This document shows positions 25,144 through 37,500 of a stretch of DNA of 64,000 nt, piece after piece. Made by a program: the position numbers and the translations under genes. The DNA is taken from NCBI GenBank assembly GCA_021464245.1, contig JADCRB010000048.1:2506858-2570857 (forward strand), written 5' to 3'. The notes beneath the pieces are model-generated. The model made no database searches, was not told the origin of the DNA, and worked only from the letters and a program-made list of their open reading frames with translations. The first letter of the stretch is position 1, and each line of letters opens with the position of its first letter. The DNA is from Carallia brachiata. Taxonomy: Eukaryota > Streptophyta > Magnoliopsida > Malpighiales > Rhizophoraceae.

Positions 25144-25690
25144 TTATAATTTATTCTAAAATAAAAATTTATTAATCTTATCTTATAATTTATAAATTTG
25201 TACTCTTATAATATATTTTAACATATATTTCAAAAAATAACCGTTGAACATCTATTACTGATTTAATTTATTTCTAAAGATATATCATTTATATATTTGC
25301 AAAGTAGTGAATATTTTTGATAAAATAGAAACATGTTAATTACTTTCGAAAATAACAATCTATTAATTATTTTTAAAAAATTGAAATATATTAATAAATT
25401 TTGAGAGAAAGTAGACATGTATATATTTAATAAGGTAAAATATTAATTAATTTTGATTAAAGTATGTTGGTATTTATTGATTTTTTTTGTTCATTTTTTT
25501 GGTGTTTTTTTTTGAACTAAACTGTTTTGATCAAAAAAATCAGAACCGGTTCTTCGATTTTCGATTTAACCAGCCGGTTCACTCAGTTCTTAACCGGTTA
25601 TTCAAATCAACAGTTTTTTAAAACTAGCCAAACTGGTTCAAGACTCAATTCTTATTTTTTGGTTAAACTGGCCGGTCCGGTCTGATTCTC
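24915..25690. mobile_element. ACCGGTT-rich non-autonomous element, copy 1
   Basis: Both ends are dense in ACCGG/CCGGTT motifs (gaaccgaaccggtcattaaa on the left, actggccggtccggtctga on the right) and the middle is A+T-rich with a (TA)n run at 25098-25140. The left end and the phrase 'cagtatttaatattaaatat' are shared with the element at 30168-30995. Repeated subterminal motifs are typical of hAT- or Mutator-like non-autonomous elements, but I could not fix target-site duplications or the exact ends. Confidence 0.55.
25098..25140. repeat. (TA)n microsatellite
   Basis: Uninterrupted TA dinucleotides over about 43 bases inside the ACCGGTT-rich element. Confidence 0.9.
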
Positions 25691-25874
25691 TTAACAGTAT
25701 GCTATATGTTTATCAATATCTATAATTATGTTCATGTCATAAAAATAAATTAATGTTAATTGCAAAATTAAAAATGACAATGAATAAATGACACAAAGAT
25801 TCTAAAAAGAAAGAAAGAATCTAATGGTCGGAATTAGAGGAAGTGAATAATTAGAGAGTGTGAATCATGAGAAA

Positions 25875-26215
25875 TTTTATTGTAATTTAATTTCATTAAC
25901 CTAGTAGTAGGTAGTCACATCATTGACATTTGTTATGTTACTTTTTTGTTGCAATAAATTTTGTAATTAATGACAATTTTATATGAATATTTATGATAAT
26001 TTTCTCAATTTTCTTTGAATATTGAGAAGTCATATTGTAATTTCATTTTCATTAACGTTTCAGACAGCCACCTCATGAATATTTGCCATGTTTTTTGTGA
26101 GAAAACGCTACGGTTACATTTTTTTGTAATTAATTTCGCAATTAATGACAATTCTATATAAACATTTATGATAATTTTATTAATTTTCTTTACATCATTT
26201 GACTTTTTTATTAAT
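25875..26215. repeat. Diverged tandem duplication, unit about 155-170 bases
   Basis: Two direct copies share 'attgtaattt..atttcattaac', 'cac(c)tcat.gacatttg' and 'aattaatgacaatt(t/c)tatat' followed by 'atttatgataattt'. No coding potential. Confidence 0.6.
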
Positions 26216-27189
26216 ATTTATTTTAATTAATTTTTTAAATGTTTATTACGTCCACTTTTAATTACAAATAAGGGAAAACTTATGGGATATGAGATATTAG
26301 ATTGCTGAGGACTGATTTCTCACTGGGAATAAAGTTGTCATTTTGTGATTGGGGCAAACGCACGCGCTCTCTTTTGTAGCCAAACCCAAGTATGTTTTTG
26401 GTTCCATATTATTTATTTTAAAAAAATTATCACTGATAAATTTTACCTGAAAATTTTACTTAAATGTAATAAATTTTTTTATAATTATGTATTTATTTTT
26501 TTAAAAAAATATATTTTATTAAAATTTAGTTTTAAAAATAAAGGGTTGATTGGAAAAAAAAAAGGAAAAAAGAGACGGTTGTATAAAACAAAAATTTCAA
26601 TTTATCTGATATTGTAATAGTACTCTATTTATTTTGCTGTTTGTGTCTGTGCCGGTGTGTTTGTTCCAAACAATCCTAATCGGCATTGTCCCATCAGCTG
26701 TCCTTCGCAGTGTTGATGGATCTGGATTTTTTCTGTTGGTGGGGGGTGGTTTTGGTTATTTCTTTTGCTTGCTTTTAGATGTGTTTTTGATTGCAATGCC
26801 AAGAGTCCGACTGGGCTATGGCGTATGGGATCTTCCTCTGCATCGATTGCTCTGCCGTTTAGCTCGGCGTTCACGTTAGCTTCGTTAGGTAAATCTGATT
26901 TGGGTTTTGTTTGTTTATTTATTCATCTATTTTCACAAGGTAGAATCTGTTGGAACCATTCTTAAGAACCCTTTACATTCTTAACTCTAGGGTTGTTTAT
27001 TTTTAGGTGTCCTAGAGCTTTTGGATTCTGAAATTTTCTTTCCTAATATGATTGCCATAATCTGTTCGATGAATGGTCGCACACACCATATTCTGCTGCT
27101 GCTTAACCTTTTTTTTAAAGAAAAAAAAAACTAAACTGCATGTTATCAAGGCCAAAAAGCAGATACTAAGCCCTCACACAAAATGATAG

Positions 27190-27268
27190 GGGATTATTAT
27201 TTGCTCATGGGATCACTGTCATTCCCACTGCTTTTGAGTCTCAAGCTGCTCAAAAGTTTGGATCTCAG
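27190..27268 (+). pseudogene. Unassigned exon-like fragment
   Basis: The plus strand is open for GLLFAHGITVIPTAFESQ and AAQKFGSQ and ends at CAG|GTATGC, a good splice donor. It lies 0.6 kb upstream of the PECT1-like exon on the same strand, but I do not recognise it as part of that enzyme. It may be unrelated or non-functional. Confidence 0.3.
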
Positions 27269-27826
27269 GTATGCATTTTAAAGAGAAAGCTGGAAAATGG
27301 AGCTGCTCTTTGTTGAATTGGCCAATTAATTTGTCTCAAGTCAAATATCTGTTCTTGTGCCCCAAGTTATGTCCAAAATTAGTGGTGGTTCAAGGCTGGT
27401 CACTTCCTTGTGCTGGGATTTACAAAAGGGTCCTTTTATTTTTTATTTCTAAAACTCCTATTTTTTGATGGACATCTACAAAAAGGTCCTTTACGATCCA
27501 AAAAGAAAATATTGCCAAGCCTATGTGATATGGTTCAACTTTCAACTTCCATATTCCATTCCTCAAACTATGTTGTTTTAAAACTATGTGCATGAATAAG
27601 GATATATTTCTGGGCAATGCTATGCATTTACTGGATTCTCCGTCAAATGGCAAAACGGGTGTCACACATGTTTGCAAAATTTGTTTATGTGCAAAGAATT
27701 TTCTTTAATATGTTGTCTTGTGGTCTTACATTAGCCAAGTTTATTTTCTTTTTTGGTCTAACCTAACTAGCTGAACTCTGAGTAGTTCATGAATACCATA
27801 ATTTGTTTCCTGCACTGAATATACAG

Positions 27827-27931
27827 TGCTAAAAGAGAGTCTCATCTGCCTATTATGAATCTTCATGAAAGGAGTTTAAGTGTTTTGGCTTCTTGGCTAT
27901 ATGTTGATGAGGTGATTATTGGCACTTCATG
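27827..27931 (+). pseudogene. PECT1: Exon fragment of ethanolamine-phosphate cytidylyltransferase
   Basis: The plus strand encodes LPIMNLHERSLSVLA followed by YVDEVIIG, diagnostic of the second cytidylyltransferase domain of plant PECT1. That enzyme makes CDP-ethanolamine for phosphatidylethanolamine synthesis and sits on the mitochondrial outer membrane. A splice acceptor (ATACAG) precedes it and a donor-like G|GTTAGT follows it. A short insertion (SWL in place of a two-residue CR) and the lack of neighbouring exons, including the HxGH nucleotide-binding motif, mark it as a detached fragment and not a working gene. Confidence 0.65.
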
Positions 27932-30167
27932 GTTAGTACATCATTTTCAGTTTTCTCCTTATTTTTTAGCTTGAAAGTTCCACTGCGTTGCTGCTATAAG
28001 GGCTTATCAAGCTAACTTATCTATCCTTGCCGACTTTTTTAAACACAAAACACTAAGTGTTGGCATATTATTTATAGTATCTGTTCATGGCTTCAGCGAA
28101 CATTGTTAATCAAGAGTTGAGACTTTTTTATCCGTACCCTGGGAAAGATTGAACTGGCTTGGTATTTTATTTTTACTGAATATGATCAAGGAAACTTGGA
28201 AATTGTCATTCTTTCATACTATGTGTTCTCATCCCCCAATCCCTCAATCCTGCCTTCTTTGTCATTAAGGAATGAGAAAATGAAGGTGATCAGGTCGGAT
28301 GAAGGTACTCATTATGCAATTTCTTTTATAAAGAAGCAAATTTCTTTCAAATAATTCAATTACTTGAAATTCTGTAACAAAAAGCTTTCAGTGTTTTGAA
28401 TTATGAGTCCCAGCTTCATCTGGCCCGAAAGAGTAGCTGCCTGCCTGCCTCTTGCCTCTCTTCCTCCAACCTCACAAAAGTCACAATGCAGCTGTTACCA
28501 CGAATCTCAGAGAATAGTTGCTGAAAAGAAACTTGAATGGTAAGTGTGGGATATTTATATTTTATATTATAAGTTTAAGATATATTTACATTTCGCATCA
28601 GTAATTTCTAAAATTAATAGAAAACACTGTCTGATTAATTATGGTTAGTCAAAATGAACGGATGTTGTGAAAAGACGCTTTTGCCTTTCAATATTAAAGG
28701 AAATGAAAGCGATGAACCCCCATCTTTTTCATTTTGTGCCGTAAACCCGTTCCTTACGTCTAAACTTTCTCTCCTCTCTTCAAACGCTCACCCGAATCTC
28801 TCGTTTTTCCTGCACATTTTGGTAATTTGCACTTAAGATTATTAGCGATTTGTATGTTTTTTTTCGTTTCATATCGTTTGCTTCTCCTACCATCATTTAG
28901 CCTCCTATTTTGTGCCCTCTTGGCATATTGAATGTAGCTGTTAGGAGGCATTTTTCTTTTATTTTTATGATTATTCTGCCCAATTTTGGGATACTTTAGG
29001 TGGCACAACGGTTATATTTTTGTCTGACTTAGTGGAAAGGTCTTTTAGGCACTTTAGACCAATTATCATAACATTTTTGTAATAAAAATTAACTTTTAGT
29101 AACTACAACTTAATGAACAGTGTTTTAATACCGTCGTTATTACTTACATTATTTTTTTGTTAATTTTATAAATCATTAATGCAAAATAAAAATATATCAT
29201 AAATTTACAATATAAAATGTAAATTACCCGGCAAGCATGTAAACAAGTTTTGCTTCATGCACTTCGATGGTGTGGCCTTTTGGACCGGATAATGGGTTCC
29301 CATTTTTTTGATTTCTATTTGTTGTGATTAGCGTGTGCCACGATACCCATTTAGTTTGCGTAACATTCTTCTGTATGCAAACTTTTCTTTTGATGATGGT
29401 AATATTCTTTACGCAAACTTAGGGCTCGAAGTCGCCAGATTGTTCTTTGGTCTGTGCTCTTTTTCTGCACTTTTTTTTTACTCGTGGGTCTTGGTCAGCT
29501 ACTAGGCTTTACTTGTCCTAGGGCCTTGAAGTCTTTTGGACCCATTTGAGCTTCTGTGGGCTATTAGACTAGCTAGATTCCCGAGGCTTGGTAGCTCGAA
29601 TCTCTCCTTTGTTACCTTGGACTTAAGCTTGAAGATAATTGGGTCGTTGTATGGCTTAAAGTCACTGATAACTGATGCTTTGAAATTAAGTTGTAGCCAG
29701 TGGTGTATTTTCGGTCGCCAGCCCTCTCTTCTTTGTGTTTGAGACTATAATTAAAATTGGCGTATTGGGCTTCCGGCTCCATAGTTTGGATCTAATTCTA
29801 TCTATCTTATTACGGTTTGGAAGTGGAAGGTCACCTTGTGATGAGGATACCTATCGGGCATTTGTCGGAGATTTCAATAAAGATTGAGATGCTCTCTCTT
29901 TCTGAGTTATTAATGGATTTCACTTTATTTTGTAATTGAACTTTATAATTTGAAATTGGACCTCGACTTTTTTGATAGTATTTTTCTTTTTCATTTTTTA
30001 TTTCATTTTTGCCCCCTTTTTTCTTTTTTCTTTTTTGTCTTTAATCCATCATTAAAATTACTTATTTTTGTCACCTTCTAAGTTTGCATCATTGCATGCC
30101 TTTATGAATTAATTTGCTTATGATGTAGATGTCAATCCTTTAGACATGTATTTCTAGAATGCTATTT
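27932..30167. other. Intergenic, no gene recognised
   Basis: No exon could be supported. Bases 29400-29900 are less A+T-rich than their surroundings but carry stops in all frames. They could be an untranslated or retroposed segment. Confidence 0.4.
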
Positions 30168-30995
30168 AAGCTAAGGTTTTAAAAACCTAACCGGTCACTG
30201 AATCGGAATGTCAAGAGATTCAAGGTTCAACCGGTTTAATCGTAGTTAAATTGGTAAAACCGATATTTAATATTAAATATATAAAAAATTTAATACAAAA
30301 TGTAATAATATATAAAATATAAATATTATAAATATTATAATGCTATATTTGAGAGATTAATTTTGATCAAGGAGAGATATTTAATTACATGTAATTTATA
30401 ATTTAATATGTAATAATATTTAAAACTTAATTATAAAGTATATTACAATCATATATTTTTATTTTAAAGTACCTTTTGTGTGAAAAGAGAAAAAAATTTA
30501 TTTTAACAAAATGTTTAGAATAAAAAAATTATTTTTATTTTTTAAGTCAAAATGTTATTTATTTTCCTTAACATAATTTTTTTAAAAAAAAAGAAAAAGA
30601 TTTCGAACTATATATTTTTTCTTTTGAGAAAGTATAATATATATATACATACATCCACACACACACACACACACACACACATTTATCTAATATGCATCAA
30701 GAGTAATTAGTAGAATAGTGGTTGACAACTTCCTTAATTAACCTTGAAGTCTAAGATTCAATTCTCTCAACTTACATTCTCAACTTACATTTCTGTCAAT
30801 TTTTTCAACAATTAATAACCAACTAACCGACCGGATAAACTGGGATTGGTTCACCGGTTTCTGTTAAACCGGTCCGATTCACTGATTCTTAACTGATTCT
30901 TAAGCAATCCGGTTTTTGACCATGAACCGAACCGAACTATAGATCGGTTCTCAGTTCTTTCAGCCGAATCAACCGATCTGGTTCGGTTCTAATTA
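30168..30995. mobile_element. ACCGGTT-rich non-autonomous element, copy 2
   Basis: The left end (aacctaaccggtcactgaatc) and the phrase 'gatatttaatattaaatata' match copy 1 at 24915. The right end is rich in CCGGTT and GAACCGAACC. The middle is A+T-rich, with an (AC)n run at 30656-30680. Bases 30690-30830 look like a separate insertion, with A-box-like 'tagaatagtggttg' and B-box-like 'agattcaattctc', that copy 1 lacks. Confidence 0.55.
30656..30680. repeat. (AC)n microsatellite
   Basis: About 12 AC dinucleotides inside element copy 2. Confidence 0.9.
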
Positions 30996-32439
30996 CATTG
31001 ATTTAAGCTAATTATTTGTGTTTGACTTATCACATGACATAACTAAGGACATTGGCTGGCGATGTCATATTAAATTGCTCGGTACTCCTAAACGAATAAT
31101 TGTATATTATTATTATTTTTTTGAAATTTGTGTTTTTGTAAGAAAAAAAATTGTAAATTCAGTCAATTCTCTTGATTCTGTTTTATAAAAGGGTGATTAG
31201 AACTTATACTGTGCAGTCATGCTTATTCAATATGAAAATGTAACTAATCATTAATTTAACATAATTATATTAAAAAAATGTGAAATAAAAATTACAAAAT
31301 TAAAATCTATACTTAGATAAGTATTATTATAAAATTTAAAATGTAGATCTTACATAGTATACATTAAAAAAAATTTTTTTTCTTAAAAAAATCTATACGT
31401 TACACTAAATTAACAATTGTTTGTTCTTCATTACTGTGTATGTTCGAATAGTGTTGGGGATTTGTATGGGCTAGAAACTTTTTCCTTTACAAAATGATAC
31501 AAAAAAAAATTAAATAATATATATTTTAATGCAATTGGGAAATTCGGTACCGATTCCATTGGTACACCTAGTTGTATCATTTACCAAAACTTTCAGGAGT
31601 GGGAGTAGGAGTCCAAGTAAGACATCAGTTTCACGAGGAAGCCAGAATGATACATTTATAATACTTTTTCTGTCTCGCACTTCTCATAATTACTAGTATT
31701 CTCCCAATCCAGATCTCTTATTTCATTCTAGAGTTCACACGATTGACAAGTTTTTGGTCCTGAGTTAAACTGACATGGGAGATGAGAGTTGACGATGAAG
31801 CTATAGTTATGATGGTTGGATTGAGACAGGCTATTTATTTTGTCTGTTTTGATCACCTCTTTTACGTAAATGATACGGTTCAGCAAATTTTCTAGCTTTC
31901 TGCAAGGCATAGCAATTTCCCTGCTGTTTTTGCCAAGACAAGTTCACTCTCACCGGGCTCGGACTTTGTTTTGTTTGTCAAGACAAGTTCTTCTCCGTTC
32001 TGAAGATGATTTTAGTGTGTTGACAATCACATATGGTAATTGGTCGGTAACCTACACATACATTCATGCTCTTTAATTTTGATGAAGTTTATACATCAAC
32101 GGCTTTGATCTGAACGGTTGGATGTTTTTTCTTTTAAATTTTTGCTTCTTACTGCCATATTTTTACATAAAGGGTTTATGTTGTGTTAATTCATTAACCT
32201 CAGGGTGCCTCATGGAAAGTTATCACAGATTTGAGTTAGAGGTTCTCTAGAATGCAGTAGTGAAATGACTATATTTCCACGTAATCCAAAAGGTTGCAGG
32301 TTGTAGTTTCTGGTATATACATGGAGTGGAGTGGGATCTTTGATGGAAACAATCCAGGACTGCCACATTGAAAATTTTGATGTGATTTTTTGTTTGAGCA
32401 AAAAAAAATTCTGATGTAATGTGTCTGATGACTGTGGAA
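30996..32439. other. Intergenic, no gene recognised
   Basis: A+T-rich in its first half; its right end borders copy A of the three-copy unit. No frame could be tied to a protein family. Confidence 0.4.
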
Positions 32440-32852
32440 ATAAAATTTTTTGCATTTGGCATAGGTTAATTATTCCCATTTAGTTGTTACTTTCATGATT
32501 GGTACAGTTGTTGTCTAAACAACTTTAGTTACTGTAAAAGGTTGCATAAAAAATGATCATACTGGTGAATATTTAGTGGAAATTTGTTGAGAAGTCAGAA
32601 TATTCAGTAGAAATTTGTTGAGAACGACCTTGAGTAGAAATCATCTGCTGTGAGTATAAGCAAATTAATTGATAGAACTTCTTCCTGTAAACATAAGTCA
32701 TGGTAGCTTATTTTTTTATTTTTATTTTTTTTCTGGTAGAAAGATAGCCAATACCAGATGTAGTGGACTGCTCTTTTCTGTTATGGATAAGCGATAAACA
32801 TCGAAGGCTTCCAATGTGGCACCATGCTAAGTCCAAGTAGGCATACATAAGT

Positions 32853-33455
32853 TTTTTTTTTTGGTGACAATAAAGAGAAAGAAACGAAAAACAAAGGGAA
32901 CAGAAGCTCCTAGCCTTTACGTAACATGGCCTCTTCTAGGAGAAGTCACTCCAATAATATTTGATCGGAGCAAAGGATTAATCCCTGGTGGCGGTGAATC
33001 TCAAACTTGTAATAGACTATCTGAAGGTGCCATAAAATTAGTACATGCGTTTTTTTCTTTTTGTTTTGGTTTATAAGGAGACTTATTGGGCATTTAGGGA
33101 GAAGAAAGTGATGTTTGATGGAATTTGAACTCCCCGCCTACTGGTTGAGAGACAATCTACTCAATTAGTTGAACAAATGCGTTTTCTTCATGTAAAGTAT
33201 GCTGAATATGCACCTCCCAAGGCCGCTGGATAAGAGTCTTGGAATCAGAGATTAAGGCACGAATAGCATCAAGATCCCAAGTCCCCTTTGTAACTTTCTG
33301 AAGTGCCAACAAGGAGTCAGTCCCAACAACAACCCGCTTGAACCCTTTATCTCAAGCAGCATCCAATGCTATACATATGGCGCGGAGCTCGGCATTGATG
33401 GCCAGAGTTACTCCACACGAACCCGAGAACCCATATCAACATTTAAAAAAAAAAA
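32853..33455 (-). mobile_element. 5'-truncated LINE with RNase H domain fragment
   Basis: On the minus strand, bases 33430-33187 encode a piece of an RNase H-like domain (AINAELRAICIALDAA, GFKRVVVGTDSLLALQKV) of the type at the C-terminus of plant non-LTR retrotransposons. One stop interrupts it. Downstream are a 3' untranslated region and a poly(A) end, seen as poly(T) at 32853-32865. A SINE interrupts it. It sits inside copy A of the three-copy unit. Confidence 0.7.
33045..33186 (-). mobile_element. tRNA-derived SINE, second copy
   Basis: It matches the SINE at 1504-1635 across 'tataaggag...gggcattt.ggga', the B-box region (GAGTTCAAATTCC on the minus strand, one base off consensus) and 'gcctactg.ttga.agacaa'. 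It ends in poly(T) on the plus strand at 33047-33070. It is inserted between the RNase H and 3' untranslated parts of the LINE, so it is younger than that insertion. Confidence 0.7.
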
Positions 33456-33964
33456 AAAACTTAGTTATTTTGGACGGCTAATCTTTATTTTATTTTTTTT
33501 TATTTTATTGTGCAATTTAAAAATTTTGGAAATCTTGATGATATCTTAACTAGTCTAGTTCACTAAGGTAAAATTTCCAAGATTTGGTTTCTTTGTATAG
33601 TGCTATATAATTGGTTTGCCAAAGAGAAAATATACAAGAAAACATGATTGTTTTCTTCACTGTTTTTAACAGAAAACATAGATTCTGATACACAATATGG
33701 TGGGACTTGCTAACTTTAAATTTTATATATCAATTACTCAAACTTGTAGCTCCTTCTCATCAAGTTAAGTGATCGTAACTAATTCAACTTTGACTAGCTA
33801 ACTTTTGAGAGATATGGATAATATATAGTTTCACTTTAATTATCATTTAATTAATTATCACTTTAAGAAGATAAATAATTAACATTTATGTTTAATTGTA
33901 TTTATTTTATTTATAATATTTATTTTTATTTTTAATTACTTGAATGTTGCAGAATATGTGGGAT

Positions 33965-34312
33965 CTAATGCTGATTTATTGAGATAACTTCAACACTTTC
34001 AAAATTGCACTGGCTGATTTGATTGCAAGTTCTTTTTGAGAAACTTTTTGTGTTCTTTTTGGCATACAATTTGAAATAGGTGTGGTTTTGGAAGAGGCTT
34101 GGTGGACGAACTTTCTTACTCTTCCGGATTACCAGGTCTCCACCGACAACATCACTCATGTTAGGTCTCTGGTATGGTTCATGAATGGGAAGAAGGAAAG
34201 GAGAGGTTGAGCTTTGAATGGGAGGTCTAGCATTTGTGGCTTCTTGGATTGGGTATTGCAGAACATCAGGCTTGCTGTCTCTAGATCCTTTGTTTTGAGT
34301 TAACTGTAACAA
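33965..34312 (-). CDS. Hypothetical 115-codon open frame, doubtful
   Basis: Open minus-strand frame containing RPPIQSSTSPFLLPIHEPY and RPNMSDVVGGDLVIRKSKKV. Its composition is more protein-like than most chance frames here (balanced, Pro/Ser-rich then basic), but I recognise no domain and see no ribosome or splice context to support it. RPNMSDVV superficially recalls the end of plant receptor kinases, but the surrounding residues do not follow that family. It could be an exon fragment. Confidence 0.25.
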   Translation of the reverse strand: MLQLTQNKGSRDSKPDVLQYPIQEATNARPPIQSSTSPFLLPIHEPYQRPNMSDVVGGDLVIRKSKKVRPPSLFQNHTYFKLYAKKNTKSFSKRTCNQISQCNFESVEVISINQH

Positions 34313-37300
34313 TGTAATATCTTAAGCATGTAACTATTGTCAATGATTTTTATGCCATGCTACTGTCTTGTGTATGTTGTGTTCAAAATTGAAAGCGATT
34401 TTGTTGTCAATCTTCTATATGTACCAGTATAGTTAAATGGAACCATCAAGGATGACTTACATTTTTAGGTATTTAAATGGAACTTACTAACATTTTCTCT
34501 GATCTTTCAATTCCAAAGGTTTGTTCAATAAACTGGAATAATATCAGTAAAGTTACAAAAAAATTTGAAAGTGGGAAAAAAAGAAAAAAGCAGAATTTCA
34601 CATCTCAATGCAAAAATCAAATAAAAGTAAGAAATCTGGTTTTAAATGCAAAAATCATTCTGTGACATAATTTTTGTCTTCATTTCTATCAATGCTTAAT
34701 GGCTATTATCAGCGTGCTAAGCCTTTTGAGGAAAAATTTTAGTAAAATTACACAATCTTCTTTTAGTCAAAATGTTCAATAATAGATGAATTGCTGGAAG
34801 AAAATAAATTAGAGATTGAACATTGTGAGATGTCTTCGGAATAAGAACTGCAAAGTGTTGCACAACCCTATAGTAGGCAAATCCCAGTATGATGGACAAA
34901 TAAACATCAATGAAGTGTTTCAATGACCTGCAATTATGTTGCCTGCACAAATACAATACAATACTGTAATAGATGACGACAATTTAAAGCCCTTCTGGGC
35001 GCTAGGCGAAAAATGTTGGTCTTTGGCATCTTTCTAATTTTTGCAATAGTAAGGGGAAAAATTTTAGGCTTACCAGGACCCACCTCCACAATTTTGAAAG
35101 AACACCTACGTTAAAGTCTACTGAATGATGGACGCCAATGAATTGACTAGACAACTCTAAATTACTTACCATATCTTTTGAAGTATCGTTTCAAAAGAAA
35201 GAAGTGAAGAGAATAATCCTGTTCAACAATTTTAGAGGTAGTGGTGGAGTCCGGATTTATGCGATTTACGCTCAGTTTGGAGTGCAGAGAAAATGAGAGA
35301 AAGAAAGAGAAAAGAAAGAAAATTAGGGTGGAAGCAGACTTTTTTTTCTGTTTGGACTGCAATCATAGTGAGGAGAGAAAGAAAGGCAAGCGACAGTGAG
35401 AAGAAAATTGTTTGGAGCCGTATTGTACCGAAATTCACTCTAAAATTGGAAGAAATGGGAAGAAAGTGTGGTTGTCAACTCCATTAACACAGTAAAATGT
35501 CTGAAAAATCCAAACCATATCCTTTTGAAGCATTGAGAAGAGAAATTGTTACCAGCACCATTATCAGACAGCCCATCACATATAATTACATATATAATTA
35601 CTATTGGTTATAAAAACGTGAGCTAATTATAGATTTAAAATTTCTCAAAAAAAAAAAAATTACCATTAGTGATAAAACCGTGAGCCAATTGTGACTAAAT
35701 TGGGAGGTATATTTGTCATTTATAATTAAATTTTTTTTTTCTCTTTACTTTCTTCTTATATCTAAATAAATTATTATTTTCTTTTTACTTTCTTTCCTTA
35801 CATTTCTTTTATCACTCCAAACAATATAAGAAAAAATTACATTCTATCCCTCTACTTTCTTTCTCATCACTTTCTTTCTCTCTACTTTCTCTCCCCACCC
35901 CTTTTACATTCCAAACAGAGTATTAGAGTTATTAAGGGTAAACAATAGTTTATAAAATAATAATTTAAAATAAAAAAAATTGTATAAAAATTATTAAAAT
36001 GATATATATATATATACATGCCTCCTCTCTCTAAACTAAAATCCTCTCCCTTCCCTGTAAACATAGAAGGTCTTCTTATCCAAAAAAAAGTCCTCTCCTC
36101 AAAAAGGGTCTTCTCTGTAAGTATTCTTTATCTACTTTTATTTTCTTAAATAAAGGTTTAAATTTCTTTATGTTGCTTTATATTTAAAGCACTAACGCAA
36201 ATTGATTTTGCTGCTTGCAATATTTACAATTTATTTAAATTCTTCCATCTAACTCAGTGGTCGGTAAAATTGCCAAGTTTATAAATTATTTTATAAATCT
36301 AAAATATATAAGTTAGAAACTAGTACCTAGTTATGTGCTATAAACCTTCTGGTGTTTATAGACAAGCTAACCTCTGGTGTATATATATATATAGTAGATA
36401 GTTATAAAAGTTTTCAAATAAATCTTATATAATTAGCTGTAATAAATAATAATTGTAATGACAAAGGCGTATAGTTAATCTCACAAGATAAAAATAAAAT
36501 ATAAACATAAATCATTATTCTCAAATTAATCTAAGGCAACTTTTATAAAACAAATTTTTGGTCTGAAAATTACAGATAAAACAAAATTTTGACTTCTCTT
36601 TTTTTTTTTTTGCGGGAATTTTAAAACTCAAGAAATTTGTTTAAACTTTAAAAAAGTGATTATTTGGTTATAAGTGACTATTTGATTATAGGTGATTTTG
36701 TAAATTTAAAAGATTTAATAGTTAGTTAGAAGAATGATAAGGTTTGCAACAAAAAAATAAGGATAAGAGAATGAGAATAAAATAAAAAATACAAAATTTA
36801 GTGGGATCAAAATATAAATTTTAGTAAAAATAATTAGTAACTTTAAGTTCTAGTATTCTTTTTTTTTTTCTTTTAGTGGGCACAACAAATTTAGTAGAAG
36901 TAATATATAAATTTTTGTGAAGATAATAAGTAAATTTAAGTTTCATTATACCTATTTTCCTTCGTTCCAGTGGAGGCAATTTGTCCCTACAGTCATCAAT
37001 GTGGCTCTGCCACTGTTCAAAGGCGATCAGCCATGAGCAAAAGGTCGGTGGCTGCTATATAAAGCACAAGGCATGGACTTTTACCTTCCAATACTGTTGC
37101 TGACATGCCATTTAAATTTACAGGCCGGCCGACTTGAAATTTACTCTTAATTAAGTTCAATCCATGTTTCAACTTTTTTGTGAACGTATAACAGAGTCAT
37201 GAACAAGTTCAAATTCGGCTTGGTTAAACAAAATTAATTGAAAAACCCAGTGCATGATGCGTGATGTTGTTGTTCTATCCAATTTTCTAGTTCAATAAAA

Positions 37301-37466
37301 ATATGTTCCTTAGATTTTTGAAGAAATTTTATTTAAGAAATATATTTGATACGCTCTGATCCTTAAGTCAAATAAGGAACATGAGAACGAAGAGTCACAG
37401 TAAAGAAATAGAGAAGAATTAAACTTTGTGAGGAGGGCTGATTATTTAAAGGCCCATAAGATGTAT

Positions 37467-37469
37467 TAC

Positions 37470-37497
<28 letters not shown>
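37467..37497. repeat. (ATT)n microsatellite
   Basis: Ten or so ATT trinucleotides in a row. Confidence 0.9.

Positions 37498-37500
<3 letters not shown>

Larger units (their letters stand above)
32440..33650 (+). repeat. Copy A of a dispersed gene-like unit, split by a LINE
   Basis: Bases 32470-32850 and 33455-33640 match, with many differences and small gaps, the plus-strand sequence at 39808-40080 and 40105-40260; the second part also matches 51240-51440. Shared landmarks are 'ttactttcatga.tggta', 'aatttgttgagaa', 'tgatagaacttcttcct', 'gttatggata', 'gcttccaa' and 'ttggaaatcttgatgat'. The exon-like piece is present, but the acceptor seen in copies B and C is damaged. About 600 bases of LINE DNA separate the two parts. 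The gene family is unknown to me. Confidence 0.6.

Noticed and set aside
26634..26879. Two overlapping 81-codon frames on opposite strands
   Set aside because: Both are explained by a locally GC-richer patch; neither resembles a known family or the nearby PECT1 fragment.
35580..35925. Possible MITE ending in 'ttccaaacagagta'
   Set aside because: The right end resembles a common plant terminal repeat, but I could not find its partner end or a target duplication.
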